64,000 nucleotides of DNA from SIG459 sp045631645 (GTDB taxonomy: Bacteria > Bacillota > Clostridia > Oscillospirales > Oscillospiraceae): positions 21,936-85,935 of the forward strand of contig JAZQVC010000038.1 in NCBI GenBank assembly GCA_045631645.1, written 5' to 3'. Shown in pieces: positions 25,099 through 34,420 of the stretch. A model generated the notes under the pieces. The model made no database searches. It was not told the DNA's origin and saw only the letters and a program-made list of their open reading frames with translations. Numbering within the stretch: position 1 is the first letter of the stretch; every line of letters starts with the position of its first letter. Both the position numbers and the translations under genes were made by a program.

Positions 25099-26908
25099 AC
25101 GCAAAAAAATTGATTTCAAGATATGGAAGCGTATAATTCCCTTCTTTGCTCCCCATAAAAACAAATTTATTATCATCGCGCTGATGATGCTTTTCTCCGC
25201 CGCAGTTGACGCTGTTGTACCTCTTTTTACACGCTATGCAGTAAATAACTATATTGTTGAGCAAACCACAAAAGGAATGGGGAATTTTGTTCTTCTTTAT
25301 CTTATCCTCATACTCCTTCAGACTGCAACAACGGTTATATATTCAAGACTCAGCATGGAAATTGAGATGTACTCCAGCAGCGATTTGAAGCGCAGCTGCT
25401 TCATCCATATTCAAAAGCTCCCTCTCAGCTATTTCAGCAAAAATAGCGTCGGTTATATTCTAGCCAGAGTTATGAGCGACACAAGCCACATCTCCGGAAT
25501 GATAGCCTGGGCTTTGTTCGGTCTTGTTTGGCAAAGCTTTTATCTCATATCCCTTATTGTTGCAATGTTCTTTGTGAATGTTCGTTTTGCTCTTATAGTC
25601 TCTGCCGTTATTCCTCTCGCAATATTGGCTTCCCTTTGGTTTAGACCCAAACTCATGGCTGCAAACCGGGATGTTCGCCACCAAAACTCCGCTATTACAG
25701 GATTTATAAACGAGCATATAAACGGAGCAAAAACAACGAAAACCCTTGTCGCGGAGGAAAAAAGCGCTCAGGAATTCAAAATCCTCACAGGCAAGATGTT
25801 CTCTGCCAACATGAGGGTTTCCCACCTTAACTCTGTTTTTATTCCTCTCATCAGCTTCCTTGGCTCCGTTGCCGTTGCCGCAGCTCTTTTTACAACAGGA
25901 TCCTCCGTTATAGACGGCGTGCTGGATTTTGGTATTCTCTCCGCATTTATTTCCTTCGCTATATGCATCATTGACCCCATCGTTTCCATTTCGGGTATAT
26001 TCAACGAGTTTATTGCCGCCCAGGTGAATGTTGAAAGAGTATCCGATCTTCTTGATGAAAAAACAGAAGACGATGAAAGCGAGTCAGTTTTTCAGATTTA
26101 TGGAGACTCCCTCTCCCCCAAGACGGAAAACTATCCCTCCATTCAGGGTGCTATACGTTTTGAAAACGTTTGGTTCCGCTATCCCGACGCGAAGGAAAAT
26201 GATTATGTTTTGAAGGATATTTCCTTTGAGGTTCCTGCCGGCTCAACAGTTGCTCTTGTAGGTGAAACAGGCGCCGGAAAAAGCACCCTTGTAAATCTTG
26301 TCTGCCGCTTTTTTGAACCCACTTCAGGCTCAATATTTATTGACGGCGTTGACTACCGCGAAAGGTCAAGACACTGGCTCCACTCAAATCTCGGCTATGT
26401 TCAGCAATCCCCACAGCTATTTTCAGGCAGCGTTGCATATAACATTCTTTACGGCAATATGAACGCTTCCGAGGAAGAAATGGAAATTGCGGCAAAGCTT
26501 GTTTCTGTTGACAAAATCGCTTCTCGTCTTGAAAACGGTTATGACACCGATGTAGGTGAAAACGGAGATAAACTGAGCACAGGCGAAAAACAGCTTGTTT
26601 CCTTTGCCCGTGCAATGCTTGCAAATCCGCCAATATTCATACTGGACGAAGCAACCAGTTCCATTGATACGGAAACCGAAGCTCTTATTCAGGACGCAAT
26701 ATCCCGCGTTCTGCCGGGCAGAACCTCATTTATCATCGCTCACCGCCTCTCAACAATCCGAAACGCTGATATAATTATGGTCGTTGAAAACCACTGTATA
26801 AGCGAAAAAGGAACTCATGAGGAGCTTATGGCGAAAAAAGGACGCTACTATAATCTCTATAGTGCAATGCAAATGAAAGACGAATCCGGTCTTGACGAAA
26901 AATTCTAA
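25091..26908 (+). CDS. ABC exporter half-transporter, partner subunit with canonical Walker B
   Basis: This 605-residue protein repeats the exporter layout: six transmembrane helices, then an ATP-binding domain with Walker A GETGAGKSTL and Walker B ending in ILDEATSS. Its signature motif is LSTGEKQL, which departs from LSGGQ. Paired with the previous gene, the canonical site would form from this protein's Walker motifs and the other's LSGGQ, so one of two sites should hydrolyse ATP. I start it at the ATG at 25091, with AAGGAG at 25075-25080; the open frame further upstream lies inside the previous gene. The transported molecule is unknown. Confidence 0.88.
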   Translation: MNERKKIDFKIWKRIIPFFAPHKNKFIIIALMMLFSAAVDAVVPLFTRYAVNNYIVEQTTKGMGNFVLLYLILILLQTATTVIYSRLSMEIEMYSSSDLKRSCFIHIQKLPLSYFSKNSVGYILARVMSDTSHISGMIAWALFGLVWQSFYLISLIVAMFFVNVRFALIVSAVIPLAILASLWFRPKLMAANRDVRHQNSAITGFINEHINGAKTTKTLVAEEKSAQEFKILTGKMFSANMRVSHLNSVFIPLISFLGSVAVAAALFTTGSSVIDGVLDFGILSAFISFAICIIDPIVSISGIFNEFIAAQVNVERVSDLLDEKTEDDESESVFQIYGDSLSPKTENYPSIQGAIRFENVWFRYPDAKENDYVLKDISFEVPAGSTVALVGETGAGKSTLVNLVCRFFEPTSGSIFIDGVDYRERSRHWLHSNLGYVQQSPQLFSGSVAYNILYGNMNASEEEMEIAAKLVSVDKIASRLENGYDTDVGENGDKLSTGEKQLVSFARAMLANPPIFILDEATSSIDTETEALIQDAISRVLPGRTSFIIAHRLSTIRNADIIMVVENHCISEKGTHEELMAKKGRYYNLYSAMQMKDESGLDEKF

Positions 26909-26913
26909 GCAAG

Positions 26914-26950
26914 AAGCAGCAATCATCATTTTGATGATTGCGGCTTTTAT
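26914..26950 (+). terminator. Terminator after the ABC exporter pair
   Basis: A 9-bp stem (26920-26928 with 26932-26940) is followed by a GGCTTTTAT tail. It ends just before the tRNA-Gly gene, which lies on the other strand. Confidence 0.7.
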
Positions 26951-26955
26951 GTTTA

Positions 26956-27029
26956 TGGAACGGATAACGGGAATCGAACCCGCCTCTACGGCTTGGGAAG
27001 CCGTCATTCTACCGATGAACTATATCCGC
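26956..27029 (-). tRNA. tRNA-Gly (anticodon CCC)
   Basis: The 74-base gene folds as a cloverleaf with the CCA end encoded (26956-26958). The anticodon stem ACGGC/GCCGT encloses the loop TTCCCAA, giving anticodon CCC, which reads GGG. The acceptor stem is GCGGATA paired with TATCCGT, with a G-U end pair. Confidence 0.93.
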
Positions 27030-27041
27030 ATGCCCATCTGA

Positions 27042-27071
27042 ATTATAACACCACTAAAAAATCCTTATCAA
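27042..27071 (-). promoter_or_regulatory. Promoter of tRNA-Gly
   Basis: On the minus strand TTGATA (27066-27071) and a perfect TATAAT (27042-27047) are separated by 18 bases, and the -10 box ends 13 bases before the tRNA. Confidence 0.7.
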
Positions 27072-27118
27072 GGGAAAAAGGGAGAATAATCTGCGTATTA
27101 AAGTTATGTTTTATCTTA

Positions 27119-27148
27119 TTGTTTTTAGAGCAGAGATTGGTGTATAAT
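27119..27148 (+). promoter_or_regulatory. Possible promoter of the cupin gene
   Basis: A perfect TATAAT at 27143-27148 lies 34 bases before the cupin ATG. The -35 candidate TTGTTT (27119-27124) is weak, at 18-base spacing. Confidence 0.5.
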
Positions 27149-27181
27149 GTTACTAAATTAAGTAAATAAGGAGATTTACAT

Positions 27182-27640
27182 ATGGTATACGACAATAACA
27201 ACGGCGGCGAATACGGAAAATATTTTGTACAGAACAGTCCCGGTCCTGCTATGGACAGTGAATTTAAGGCCATATACGACCAGTTTGCAAAGCGAGTTCT
27301 CTGGATGGACGGCAATGTATGCCCCGGCGCTTTCCAGATGAACACCGCATGGTATTTTGACGCAGCTCCCCGTGACCCCATGTTTACAGAGCATTCCCAT
27401 AGCGACACCAACGAACTTGTTTGCTTCTTCTCCAGCGATCCCGAGAACCCCTATGACCTTGGCGGCAAGATTGAATTTGCAATTGAGGGCGAATCCCATC
27501 TTTTGACAAAGTCCACCATGATTTATATCCCCGCCGGTCTCAAGCATAATCCCATGCGTATACTTGAGGTCAACCGCCCCATCTTCCACTGCTCCATCAT
27601 TATGAAAGAATCTTATGACGAGGACAGTACCTACAGATAA
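27182..27640 (+). CDS. Cupin-domain protein of unknown function
   Basis: This 152-residue soluble protein has one cupin-like beta-barrel. The HSHSDTNE stretch near residue 65 and a later histidine in PAGLKHNPMRI fit the metal-binding motifs 1 and 2. The metal and substrate are not known. GGAG lies upstream of the ATG at 27182, and the gene has its own TATAAT promoter and shared terminator. Similar small single-domain cupins occur in gut clostridia without assigned function. Confidence 0.78.
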   Translation: MVYDNNNGGEYGKYFVQNSPGPAMDSEFKAIYDQFAKRVLWMDGNVCPGAFQMNTAWYFDAAPRDPMFTEHSHSDTNELVCFFSSDPENPYDLGGKIEFAIEGESHLLTKSTMIYIPAGLKHNPMRILEVNRPIFHCSIIMKESYDEDSTYR

Positions 27641-27649
27641 GTTGTTAAG

Positions 27650-27688
27650 ATAAAAAAGAGAGAAGCTTTCGCTTCTCTCTCTTTTTAT
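27650..27688. terminator. Bidirectional terminator between the cupin and aminotransferase genes
   Basis: A 9-bp GAGAGAAGC/GCTTCTCTC stem (27658-27666 with 27671-27679) is flanked by A- and T-runs. Confidence 0.87.
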
Positions 27689-28903
27689 TTACTGCTGCTT
27701 ATAGGTTTCAAGGAATTTGCCCATGCGGAGCATTGCGTCATAAATAACGGGAGCTTCGGGGAGCATTACGAGGCGGAAATGATCAGGTTCAGCCCAGTCA
27801 AAGCCGCTGCCGGGGATGAAGAGAATATTTGTGCCATGGAGCACATCCATTGCAAACTGCTTATCACTGGTAATATTGAAGCGCTTTGCATCGATTTTGG
27901 GGAAGAGGTAGAATGCAGCCTGATTCTTCACATAGCTGATACCGGGAATCTGGTCAAGAGCGCGGCAGGTTGCTTCGCGCTGCTCATAAATTCTTCCGCC
28001 GGGTACCATCATAGCCTGAGTGCTTTCGTTATCGGCAAGAGCGGCAGGAATAACAAGCTGGGTGAGAGCATTGCCGCAAAGGCGCATTGCTGCTATCTTC
28101 TGGATGTTCTCGACAGCCTCACGTCTGAAGCTTTCGGGACCAGAAACGCAAAGCCAGCCGCAACGGAAGCCGCAGATGATATGGCTCTTGGAAAGGCCGT
28201 TGAAAGTGATAACGGGCATATCGGGAGCAAGAGCGGCGGTGGAGGAATGAGTGCGGCCGTCCATAAGAAGGCGGTCATAAATCTCATCGGAGAGAAGGAG
28301 CAGGTTGTTCTCGCGGGCAATCTGAATCATACCCTGCAGAATCTCATCGGGATAAACTGCGCCGGTGGGGTTATTGGGGTTGATAATGAGAAGAGCCTTG
28401 GTCTTGCTGGTAATCTTGCTGCGGATGTCATCAAGGTCGGGATACCAGTTGCTTTTCTCATCGCAGATATAGAGAACGGGCTTTGCTCCTGCAATATAGG
28501 TGATATTGGTCCAGAGAGAATAACTGGGGCTGGGGATGAGTATTTCATCGCCAATCTCGAAGAAGCTGGTGCTTACCATCTGGGCAACTTCGCTAACACC
28601 GTTGCCGATGAAAATGCAATCGGGATCAGTGGTGTGAATTCCTTTACCAACATGGTAGTTATAAATTGCGCGGCGAGCTTCAGGCATACCCTTGAGGTCG
28701 CAGTAAGCAACTGCCTTATCAGCGTTTTCAATAAGGGCATTACGAACGCTATCAGGCATTTTGAAGCCAAAGGTGGCGGGGTTGCCGGTATTGAGCTTGA
28801 GGACATCTATGCCCTGAGCGGACATTCTGTTAGCCTCTACAAAGATAGGGCCGCGTATATCGGAATGGACATCAGTCATTCTTTCAGCAATTTTTATATT
28901 CAT
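27689..28903 (-). CDS. alaA: Class I/II aminotransferase, AlaA (alanine transaminase)-like
   Basis: This 404-residue PLP enzyme resembles AlaA, which converts pyruvate and glutamate to alanine and 2-oxoglutarate. The N-terminal LKLNTGNPATFGF stretch is characteristic of that branch. NPNNPTGAVY and the PLP lysine in NGLSKSHIICGFRCGW are present. It stands alone, divergent from the recombinase gene. Other aspartate-type aminotransferases share the fold, so substrate preference is inferred. Confidence 0.86.
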   Translation of the reverse strand: MNIKIAERMTDVHSDIRGPIFVEANRMSAQGIDVLKLNTGNPATFGFKMPDSVRNALIENADKAVAYCDLKGMPEARRAIYNYHVGKGIHTTDPDCIFIGNGVSEVAQMVSTSFFEIGDEILIPSPSYSLWTNITYIAGAKPVLYICDEKSNWYPDLDDIRSKITSKTKALLIINPNNPTGAVYPDEILQGMIQIARENNLLLLSDEIYDRLLMDGRTHSSTAALAPDMPVITFNGLSKSHIICGFRCGWLCVSGPESFRREAVENIQKIAAMRLCGNALTQLVIPAALADNESTQAMMVPGGRIYEQREATCRALDQIPGISYVKNQAAFYLFPKIDAKRFNITSDKQFAMDVLHGTNILFIPGSGFDWAEPDHFRLVMLPEAPVIYDAMLRMGKFLETYKQQ

Positions 28904-29035
28904 TGCGCATTACTCCTATTATACAGTCTAAACGGAAGTATATCACAGATATTTGAAAAATCCACAACAATTTACATTAGAAATAAAATTTCTGTTAAAT
29001 AGTCAAGTCTTCTCCCCCCTGCCCGCAGCCTTTTG

Positions 29036-29064
29036 TTGACTATAACCGCAATTTAGTTTAGAAT
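29036..29064 (+). promoter_or_regulatory. SigA-type promoter of the xer-MBOAT-DHHW unit
   Basis: TTGACT (29036-29041) and TAGAAT (29059-29064) are separated by 17 bases, and the start point would be near 29071. Confidence 0.7.
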
Positions 29065-29095
29065 AATTAAACAAAATATTTTTCGGGAGAAGAAT

Positions 29096-30103
29096 ATGGA
29101 TTACAGAAGCAATGCTCCTAAAATTCTCCGTGATTTTCTGATATATCACGAGACTATAAAGGGTCACTCCAAAAACACAGTTGATGAATATTATTTGGAT
29201 CTGCGAACATTTTTCAGATACCTTAAACTCAGCCGTGGACTTGTTGACCGCAAAACCGACATTGAGGATATTGACATCCGCGATGTCGATCTTGCTTTTG
29301 TTAAAGATGTAAGCCTTACAGAAGTATACGAATACCTTTCCTATCTCAGCCGCGACAGAGTTCGCAACCAGCGCAGTCGCGATGCAGAATTCGGCATCTC
29401 CGCCGCCTCCAGAGCGAGGAAAATTGCTTCAATAAAAAGCTTCTACAAATACCTCACCGTTAAAGCAAAGCTCATCGATGTAAATCCCGTTCAGGACCTT
29501 GATTCTCCAAAGCTTCCGAAAACCCTGCCCAAATATCTCAGCCTTGAGGAAAGCCAGCGACTTCTCTCGGCTATTGACGGCAAAAACAAGACTCGCGATT
29601 ACTGCATTATCTGCATTTTCCTCAACTGCGGTCTTCGAATAAGTGAGATTATAGGACTAAATCTCTCCGATATAAGAGTTGATAATCTCCGCGTCATAGG
29701 AAAGGGCTCAAAAGAACGCGTTGTTTACCTCAATGATGCCACTGCCGCTGCCCTCAACGACTATCTCAAGGAAAGAAAGGATATTGCCGCCATTGACCGC
29801 AATGCCCTTTTCCTCTCCAACCGCCGCGTGAGAATGAGCCGCGAATCCGTCCATTCCATGGTGAAAAAAAGCCTGCTCAAAGCAGGTCTGGACAGCAGCA
29901 AATACTCAAGCCACAAGCTTCGTCACACCGCAGCAACACTTATGCTTCAAAACGGTGTTGATGTCCGCACTTTGCAAGAGCTTTTGGGGCACGAGCATCT
30001 TAATACCACCCAGATATACACCCACGTGGATAACTCCCAGCTTCGCAGCGCTGCCACCGCAAATCCCTTGGGCAGCTTCAATCCCAATAAGGAGGAAAAC
30101 TAA
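29096..30103 (+). CDS. xerC: Tyrosine recombinase, XerC/XerD type
   Basis: This 335-residue site-specific recombinase has an N-terminal SAM-like DNA-binding domain and a C-terminal catalytic domain. All catalytic residues are visible: Arg in CGLRISEIIGL, Lys in GKGSKERV, His/Arg in HKLRHTAAT, His in LLGHEHL and the nucleophile Tyr in TQIYTHV. It is longer than the usual 295-300 residues, mainly through an insert at about residues 85-105 rich in Arg and Ser. Xer enzymes resolve chromosome dimers, but a mobile-element integrase is also possible. No attachment repeats or mobile genes are nearby, so the housekeeping role is favoured. The MBOAT gene starts 3 bases later. Confidence 0.85.
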   Translation: MDYRSNAPKILRDFLIYHETIKGHSKNTVDEYYLDLRTFFRYLKLSRGLVDRKTDIEDIDIRDVDLAFVKDVSLTEVYEYLSYLSRDRVRNQRSRDAEFGISAASRARKIASIKSFYKYLTVKAKLIDVNPVQDLDSPKLPKTLPKYLSLEESQRLLSAIDGKNKTRDYCIICIFLNCGLRISEIIGLNLSDIRVDNLRVIGKGSKERVVYLNDATAAALNDYLKERKDIAAIDRNALFLSNRRVRMSRESVHSMVKKSLLKAGLDSSKYSSHKLRHTAATLMLQNGVDVRTLQELLGHEHLNTTQIYTHVDNSQLRSAATANPLGSFNPNKEEN

Positions 30104-30106
30104 AGC

Positions 30107-31504
30107 ATGGTATTTTCAAGCCTGCTGTTTATGTTCATATATCTTGTAGTCGTACTTGCCGTATACTACATTGCCCCTTTGAAATGGCGTAATCTTTGGC
30201 TTTTCATAGTCAACCTTGTTTTCTACGCATGGGGCGAACCTTTCTATGTTCTTTTGATGCTCTTCTCCATCTGCATCAACTACGCAAGCGGTTTTCTCGT
30301 TGACAAATACCGCACCGATAATCAGGCAAAGGCTAAAAAGGTTCTTGCCGTCAATGTTGTTATCAACCTTGCACTTCTTGGATTTTTCAAGTATTACGAT
30401 CTTTTTGCCTCCACCCTCAGCCTCATTCCCGGTGTTAATATTCCCACGCTCGGTCTTACTCTGCCCATCGGCATAAGCTTCTACACCTTCCAGACCATGA
30501 GCTACCCCATAGATATATACCGCGGAGATGCAAAGCTTCAGCGCAACTTTATCTCATTCGGAACCTTTGTTGCTCTCTTCCCTCAGCTTATTGCAGGTCC
30601 CATTGTCCGATATAAGGACATTGCCGACCAGCTAGGCTTTCGTGCAAGCAGTATTGACCAGTTCGCAAACGGTGTCCGCCGTTTCTGCGTTGGTCTTGCC
30701 AAAAAGGTTCTCATCGCAAACAACATAGGTATGCTTTGGGATATTTACAGCGCCCAGTCAAGCGCTGAAATGACCGTTGTTGGCGCATGGATGGGTATTA
30801 TCGCCTTCTCATTGCAGCTTTATTTCGACTTCTCTGCTTACAGCGATATGGCCATAGGTCTCGGCAGAATGATAGGCTTTGAGTTCCTGGAAAACTTCAA
30901 CTATCCCTACATATCCAAGTCTGTTACCGAATTCTGGCGCCGCTGGCACATCAGCCTTGGCACATGGTTCAAAGACTATGTATACATTCCTCTCGGCGGC
31001 AACCGCTGCAGCAAAAGGAGACAGTTTTTCAATATTCTTGTTGTCTGGGCTCTCACCGGCTTCTGGCACGGAGCAAACTGGACTTTCCTCTGCTGGGGTC
31101 TTTATTACGCCATCTTCCTTATGATTGAAAAGGCCTTCCTCCTCAAAAAGCTGGAGAAAGTTCCCTTCATCGGTCATATTTACACTATTATAGTTGCAGT
31201 TTGCGGCTGGGTACTTTTCGACCTTCCCTCTCTCAGCGCAGCGGCAGACTACTACACAAGCATGTTTGGCTTTGCTCAGGGCGGATTTATAAGCGCTACC
31301 GATCTTTTCTACCTCAAAAACTTCGGTCTTATGCTTGTTATCACCATTATAGCCGCACTTCCCCTCGGCAAAAACCTCTACAACGCGCTTCCTAACAAGG
31401 TAAAAAGTATCGTCACGCCCATTTTGATTGTTCTTTCCCTTGTTATTTCCACCGCTTATCTGGTTGACGCCAGCTATAACCCCTTCCTCTATTTCAGATT
31501 CTAA
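30107..31504 (+). CDS. MBOAT-family membrane O-acyltransferase (AlgI/DltB-like)
   Basis: This 465-residue membrane protein is an AlgI-like MBOAT acyltransferase. It carries acyl (usually acetyl) groups across the membrane to modify cell-surface polysaccharides. About ten transmembrane helices are present. The family motifs FWRRWHISLGTWFKDYVYIP and the active-site His in ALTGFWHGANWTF are intact. The next gene encodes the DHHW/AlgX-type partner that completes the transfer outside the membrane. The polysaccharide acceptor is unknown. It is coupled to the recombinase gene, with only 3 bases between. Confidence 0.9.
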   Translation: MVFSSLLFMFIYLVVVLAVYYIAPLKWRNLWLFIVNLVFYAWGEPFYVLLMLFSICINYASGFLVDKYRTDNQAKAKKVLAVNVVINLALLGFFKYYDLFASTLSLIPGVNIPTLGLTLPIGISFYTFQTMSYPIDIYRGDAKLQRNFISFGTFVALFPQLIAGPIVRYKDIADQLGFRASSIDQFANGVRRFCVGLAKKVLIANNIGMLWDIYSAQSSAEMTVVGAWMGIIAFSLQLYFDFSAYSDMAIGLGRMIGFEFLENFNYPYISKSVTEFWRRWHISLGTWFKDYVYIPLGGNRCSKRRQFFNILVVWALTGFWHGANWTFLCWGLYYAIFLMIEKAFLLKKLEKVPFIGHIYTIIVAVCGWVLFDLPSLSAAADYYTSMFGFAQGGFISATDLFYLKNFGLMLVITIIAALPLGKNLYNALPNKVKSIVTPILIVLSLVISTAYLVDASYNPFLYFRF

Positions 31505-31521
31505 AGAAAGGAGATGCTGAA

Positions 31522-32640
31522 ATGAGTAAAAAAGCTCTTTGGCTTCAAACCCTTATTTTTCTTTGCTTTATCGGCGTCTTCTTTATCCTGAATATTGCAA
31601 TTCCCGATAAGGACTTTTCCGAAAACGAAAACCGCAAACTTCAATCCCTTCCCAAATTCACATTCGAGGATCTTTTTGAAGGTAAGTTCACAGCGGATTT
31701 TGAAGACTATGTAACCGATCAATTTGCCTTCCGCGACCGTTGGACTGCCCTCAAAGCTCGCTGCGAGCTTGCTCTCGGCAAGGATGAAAACAAAGGTATT
31801 TTCCTCTGCGATGACCAGCGTCTTATCGAAGCATTTGAAACACCGAACATGGACGATATTGACTTCAGCCTTGAATCTATCGATATGCTTGCACAGTCTT
31901 CTGAGGCAAATGTCTATTTCGCTCTTATCCCCTCAGCATCTGAGGTTTATTCCGAGCTGCTCCCCAAGGGTGCACCCAATGCAAGTCAGCTTGATATAAT
32001 AAACCACGCTTACGCCAGCGTTGGAGCTGTAAACGTGGATGTTTACTCAAAGCTGATGGCTCATAAGGACGAAAATATATTCTACCGCACAGATCACCAC
32101 TGGACCACCCTCGGCGCATATTACGGCTACACTGCAATTGCAGAAGCCATGGGCTTCGAACCGGTGGATATAAACTCCTACACTGAAGAAGTTGTTAGCA
32201 CTGAATTTCTTGGTACCACCTTCTCCTCCTCCGGCTTTGGATGGGTGAAACCCGAAAGCATCAGCCGCTACGTACCTCAGGGAGATATGGTAATCACCAA
32301 CTATCCCAGCGGCAGTCCCACCGAAGGAACAATGTATGACGATAGTTTCCTTGCAGTGAAGGATAAGTATTCTTATTTCTACGGCGGAAACACTCCTCTT
32401 CTTAAAATTGAAACCGGCAAGGAAGGACTTCCCTCTCTCCTCATAGTCCGCGACAGTTATATGGACTCTCTCAGTCCTTATCTTACTGAGCATTTCTCCA
32501 CTATCCATATTGTTGACCTCCGTTATAACAATGCAAGTCTCAAGGGATATATAGCCCAGAACGATATTGATAACATCCTTGTCTGCTACAGCGTCCCCAA
32601 CTTCAGCACAGACGGAAACATCTTCCTTGTTGCATACTAA
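31522..32640 (+). CDS. DHHW-family extracellular acyltransferase partner (AlgX/AlgJ-like)
   Basis: This 372-residue protein is anchored by an N-terminal helix (about 9-28) with its catalytic part outside the membrane. The TDHHWTTLGAYYGY motif near residue 190 defines the family, and a later VRDSYMDSLSPYL segment supplies the SGNH-type serine. Such proteins take acetyl groups from the MBOAT partner and transfer them to a surface polysaccharide. The gene follows the MBOAT gene by 17 bases and ends at a strong terminator. Acceptor unknown. Confidence 0.87.
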   Translation: MSKKALWLQTLIFLCFIGVFFILNIAIPDKDFSENENRKLQSLPKFTFEDLFEGKFTADFEDYVTDQFAFRDRWTALKARCELALGKDENKGIFLCDDQRLIEAFETPNMDDIDFSLESIDMLAQSSEANVYFALIPSASEVYSELLPKGAPNASQLDIINHAYASVGAVNVDVYSKLMAHKDENIFYRTDHHWTTLGAYYGYTAIAEAMGFEPVDINSYTEEVVSTEFLGTTFSSSGFGWVKPESISRYVPQGDMVITNYPSGSPTEGTMYDDSFLAVKDKYSYFYGGNTPLLKIETGKEGLPSLLIVRDSYMDSLSPYLTEHFSTIHIVDLRYNNASLKGYIAQNDIDNILVCYSVPNFSTDGNIFLVAY

Positions 32641-32644
32641 AATC

Positions 32645-32681
32645 AAAGAATCCCGAAGCCAAAGCTTCGGGATTCTTTATA
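32645..32681 (+). terminator. Terminator after the MBOAT-DHHW unit
   Basis: A perfect 15-bp stem (32645-32659 with 32664-32678) closes a 4-base loop. The T-run lies within the stem end. Confidence 0.85.
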
Positions 32682-32823
32682 CTATTTTAAATGATTGCAT
32701 TCAGTATAAAGAATACACAAAGTGGAATGTCAAGCAAATTTCAAAATAATTATACCATATATTTATTTTTTATGTTACAATGAAGTTTAATGATTAAAAA
32801 TTAAGTGTTTAGGAGAATATAAA

Positions 32824-34416
32824 ATGATTACAGTTGAAAATTTGGGTCTGCAGTACGGCGGTCAGGTTCTTTTTAATCAGGTTGACCTCCAGTTCACCCG
32901 CGGCAATTGCTACGGCATAATCGGTGCAAACGGAGCAGGCAAATCCACCTTCCTCAAAATTCTTTCCGGCGAGGTTGAGTCCACCAATGGACACGTATAC
33001 ATCGACCCCAAGGCGAGAATGAGCGTACTGAAGCAGAATCAGGGCATGTATGACGATTATCCTGTTCTCGAAACCGTTATCATGGGCAACATGAAGCTTT
33101 ATGAATGCGGTAAGGAAAAAGACGCAATTTACGAAAAAGAGGATTTTTCCGACGAAGACGGCATCCGCGCCGCAGAGCTTGAGGAGCTTTACGCAGAGCT
33201 CGGCGGTTGGGAAGCTGAATCCGATGCAAGCAAAATTCTGCAGGGTCTTGGAATTCCCACCGAGTTCCACTATACTCAGATGGCATCTATGGATCCCCGC
33301 CAGAAGGTTAAGGTTCTTCTCGCTCAAGCTCTTTTCGGTAATCCCGATATAATCCTTCTTGACGAGCCCACCAACAACCTTGACCTTGCCAGCGTTGTTT
33401 GGCTCGAAGACTTCCTGATGGACTATGATGGCACCGTTCTGGTTGTCAGCCATGACCGCTACTTCCTCAACAATGTCTGCACCCATATCGTTGACATCGA
33501 CTACGGCAAAATCAAGATGTATGTCGGTAACTACGACTTCTGGTATGAGTCCAGCCAGCTGATTCAGAAGCTTATTAAGGATCAGAACAAAAAGGCTCAG
33601 CAGAAAATTGAGGAACTGCAGAACTTCATTGCTCGCTTCTCTGCAAACAAGAGTAAATCCCGTCAGGCAACCAGCCGCAGAAAGCTCATTGACAAAATCA
33701 GCGTTGAAGAACTTCCTGCCTCCTCCCGTCGCTATCCCTGGGTTGGTTTCAAGGCAGAACGCGAGCCCGGCAAAGACAGACTTTTTGTTGAGGGTATCAG
33801 CAAAACCGTTGACGGAGTGAAGGTTCTCAATAATGTCTCCTTCATTATGGGTAAGGAAGACAAAATTGCCATCATAGGCTCCAATGAGATCGCCATCACC
33901 ACTCTCTTCAAAATTCTTGCAGGAGAAATTGAGCCCGACGAAGGCACCGTTAAATGGGGCGTTTCCACCACCCAGAGTTATTTCCCCAAAGATCATGAAC
34001 ATCTTTTCGCCGGTTGCGAGTACAACCTCATCGATTGGATGCGTCAGTTCTCCGTTGATAAGCGCGAAAGCTATCTGCGTACCTTCCTGGGCCGTATGCT
34101 CTTCTCCGGCGACGAGGTTTACAAGAATGTAAGCGTTCTCTCCGGTGGTGAGAAGGTTCGCTGCATGCTCAGCAAGATTATGCTTGAAGGCAGCAGCGTA
34201 CTTATGTTCGACCAGCCCACCAACCATCTTGACCTTGAAAGCGTTCAGGCTCTCAACAACGGTATGGATGCCTTCCCCTTTAACATTATTTTCACCAGCC
34301 ACGACCATCAGCTTACTCAGACCGTAGCTAACCGCATTATTGAAATAACCCCCGACGGCATCATCGACAGAATGATGAGCTACGATGATTATATGAATCT
34401 CTACAAAGCAGAATAA
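32824..34416 (+). CDS. ABC-F family ATPase (YbiT/YkpA group) with degenerate second ATP site
   Basis: This 530-residue cytoplasmic protein has two ABC domains joined by a charged linker and no membrane segment. ABC-F proteins bind the ribosome exit site and rescue or regulate translation. The first domain is canonical: Walker A GANGAGKSTFLK and Walker B LLDEPTNNLD. The second is altered: the P-loop reads GSNEIAITTLF without the lysine, and the Walker B reads MFDQPTNHLD, with glutamine in place of the catalytic glutamate. Its signature LSGGEKVR is intact. This suggests that only one site hydrolyses ATP. A resistance role is unlikely, since the interdomain linker is not extended. An ATG with AGGAG upstream starts it. 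Confidence 0.88.
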   Translation: MITVENLGLQYGGQVLFNQVDLQFTRGNCYGIIGANGAGKSTFLKILSGEVESTNGHVYIDPKARMSVLKQNQGMYDDYPVLETVIMGNMKLYECGKEKDAIYEKEDFSDEDGIRAAELEELYAELGGWEAESDASKILQGLGIPTEFHYTQMASMDPRQKVKVLLAQALFGNPDIILLDEPTNNLDLASVVWLEDFLMDYDGTVLVVSHDRYFLNNVCTHIVDIDYGKIKMYVGNYDFWYESSQLIQKLIKDQNKKAQQKIEELQNFIARFSANKSKSRQATSRRKLIDKISVEELPASSRRYPWVGFKAEREPGKDRLFVEGISKTVDGVKVLNNVSFIMGKEDKIAIIGSNEIAITTLFKILAGEIEPDEGTVKWGVSTTQSYFPKDHEHLFAGCEYNLIDWMRQFSVDKRESYLRTFLGRMLFSGDEVYKNVSVLSGGEKVRCMLSKIMLEGSSVLMFDQPTNHLDLESVQALNNGMDAFPFNIIFTSHDHQLTQTVANRIIEITPDGIIDRMMSYDDYMNLYKAE

Positions 34417-34420
34417 AGAT

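Noticed and set aside
27779..29002. A 407-codon open frame opposite the AlaA-type aminotransferase
   Set aside because: It is the shadow of a well-supported aminotransferase gene and has no promoter or ribosome site of its own.
32809..34308. A 499-codon open frame on the strand opposite the ABC-F gene
   Set aside because: It mirrors the ABC-F gene; the codon bias of this genome leaves long open frames on the opposite strand. It has no ribosome site and no family motif.
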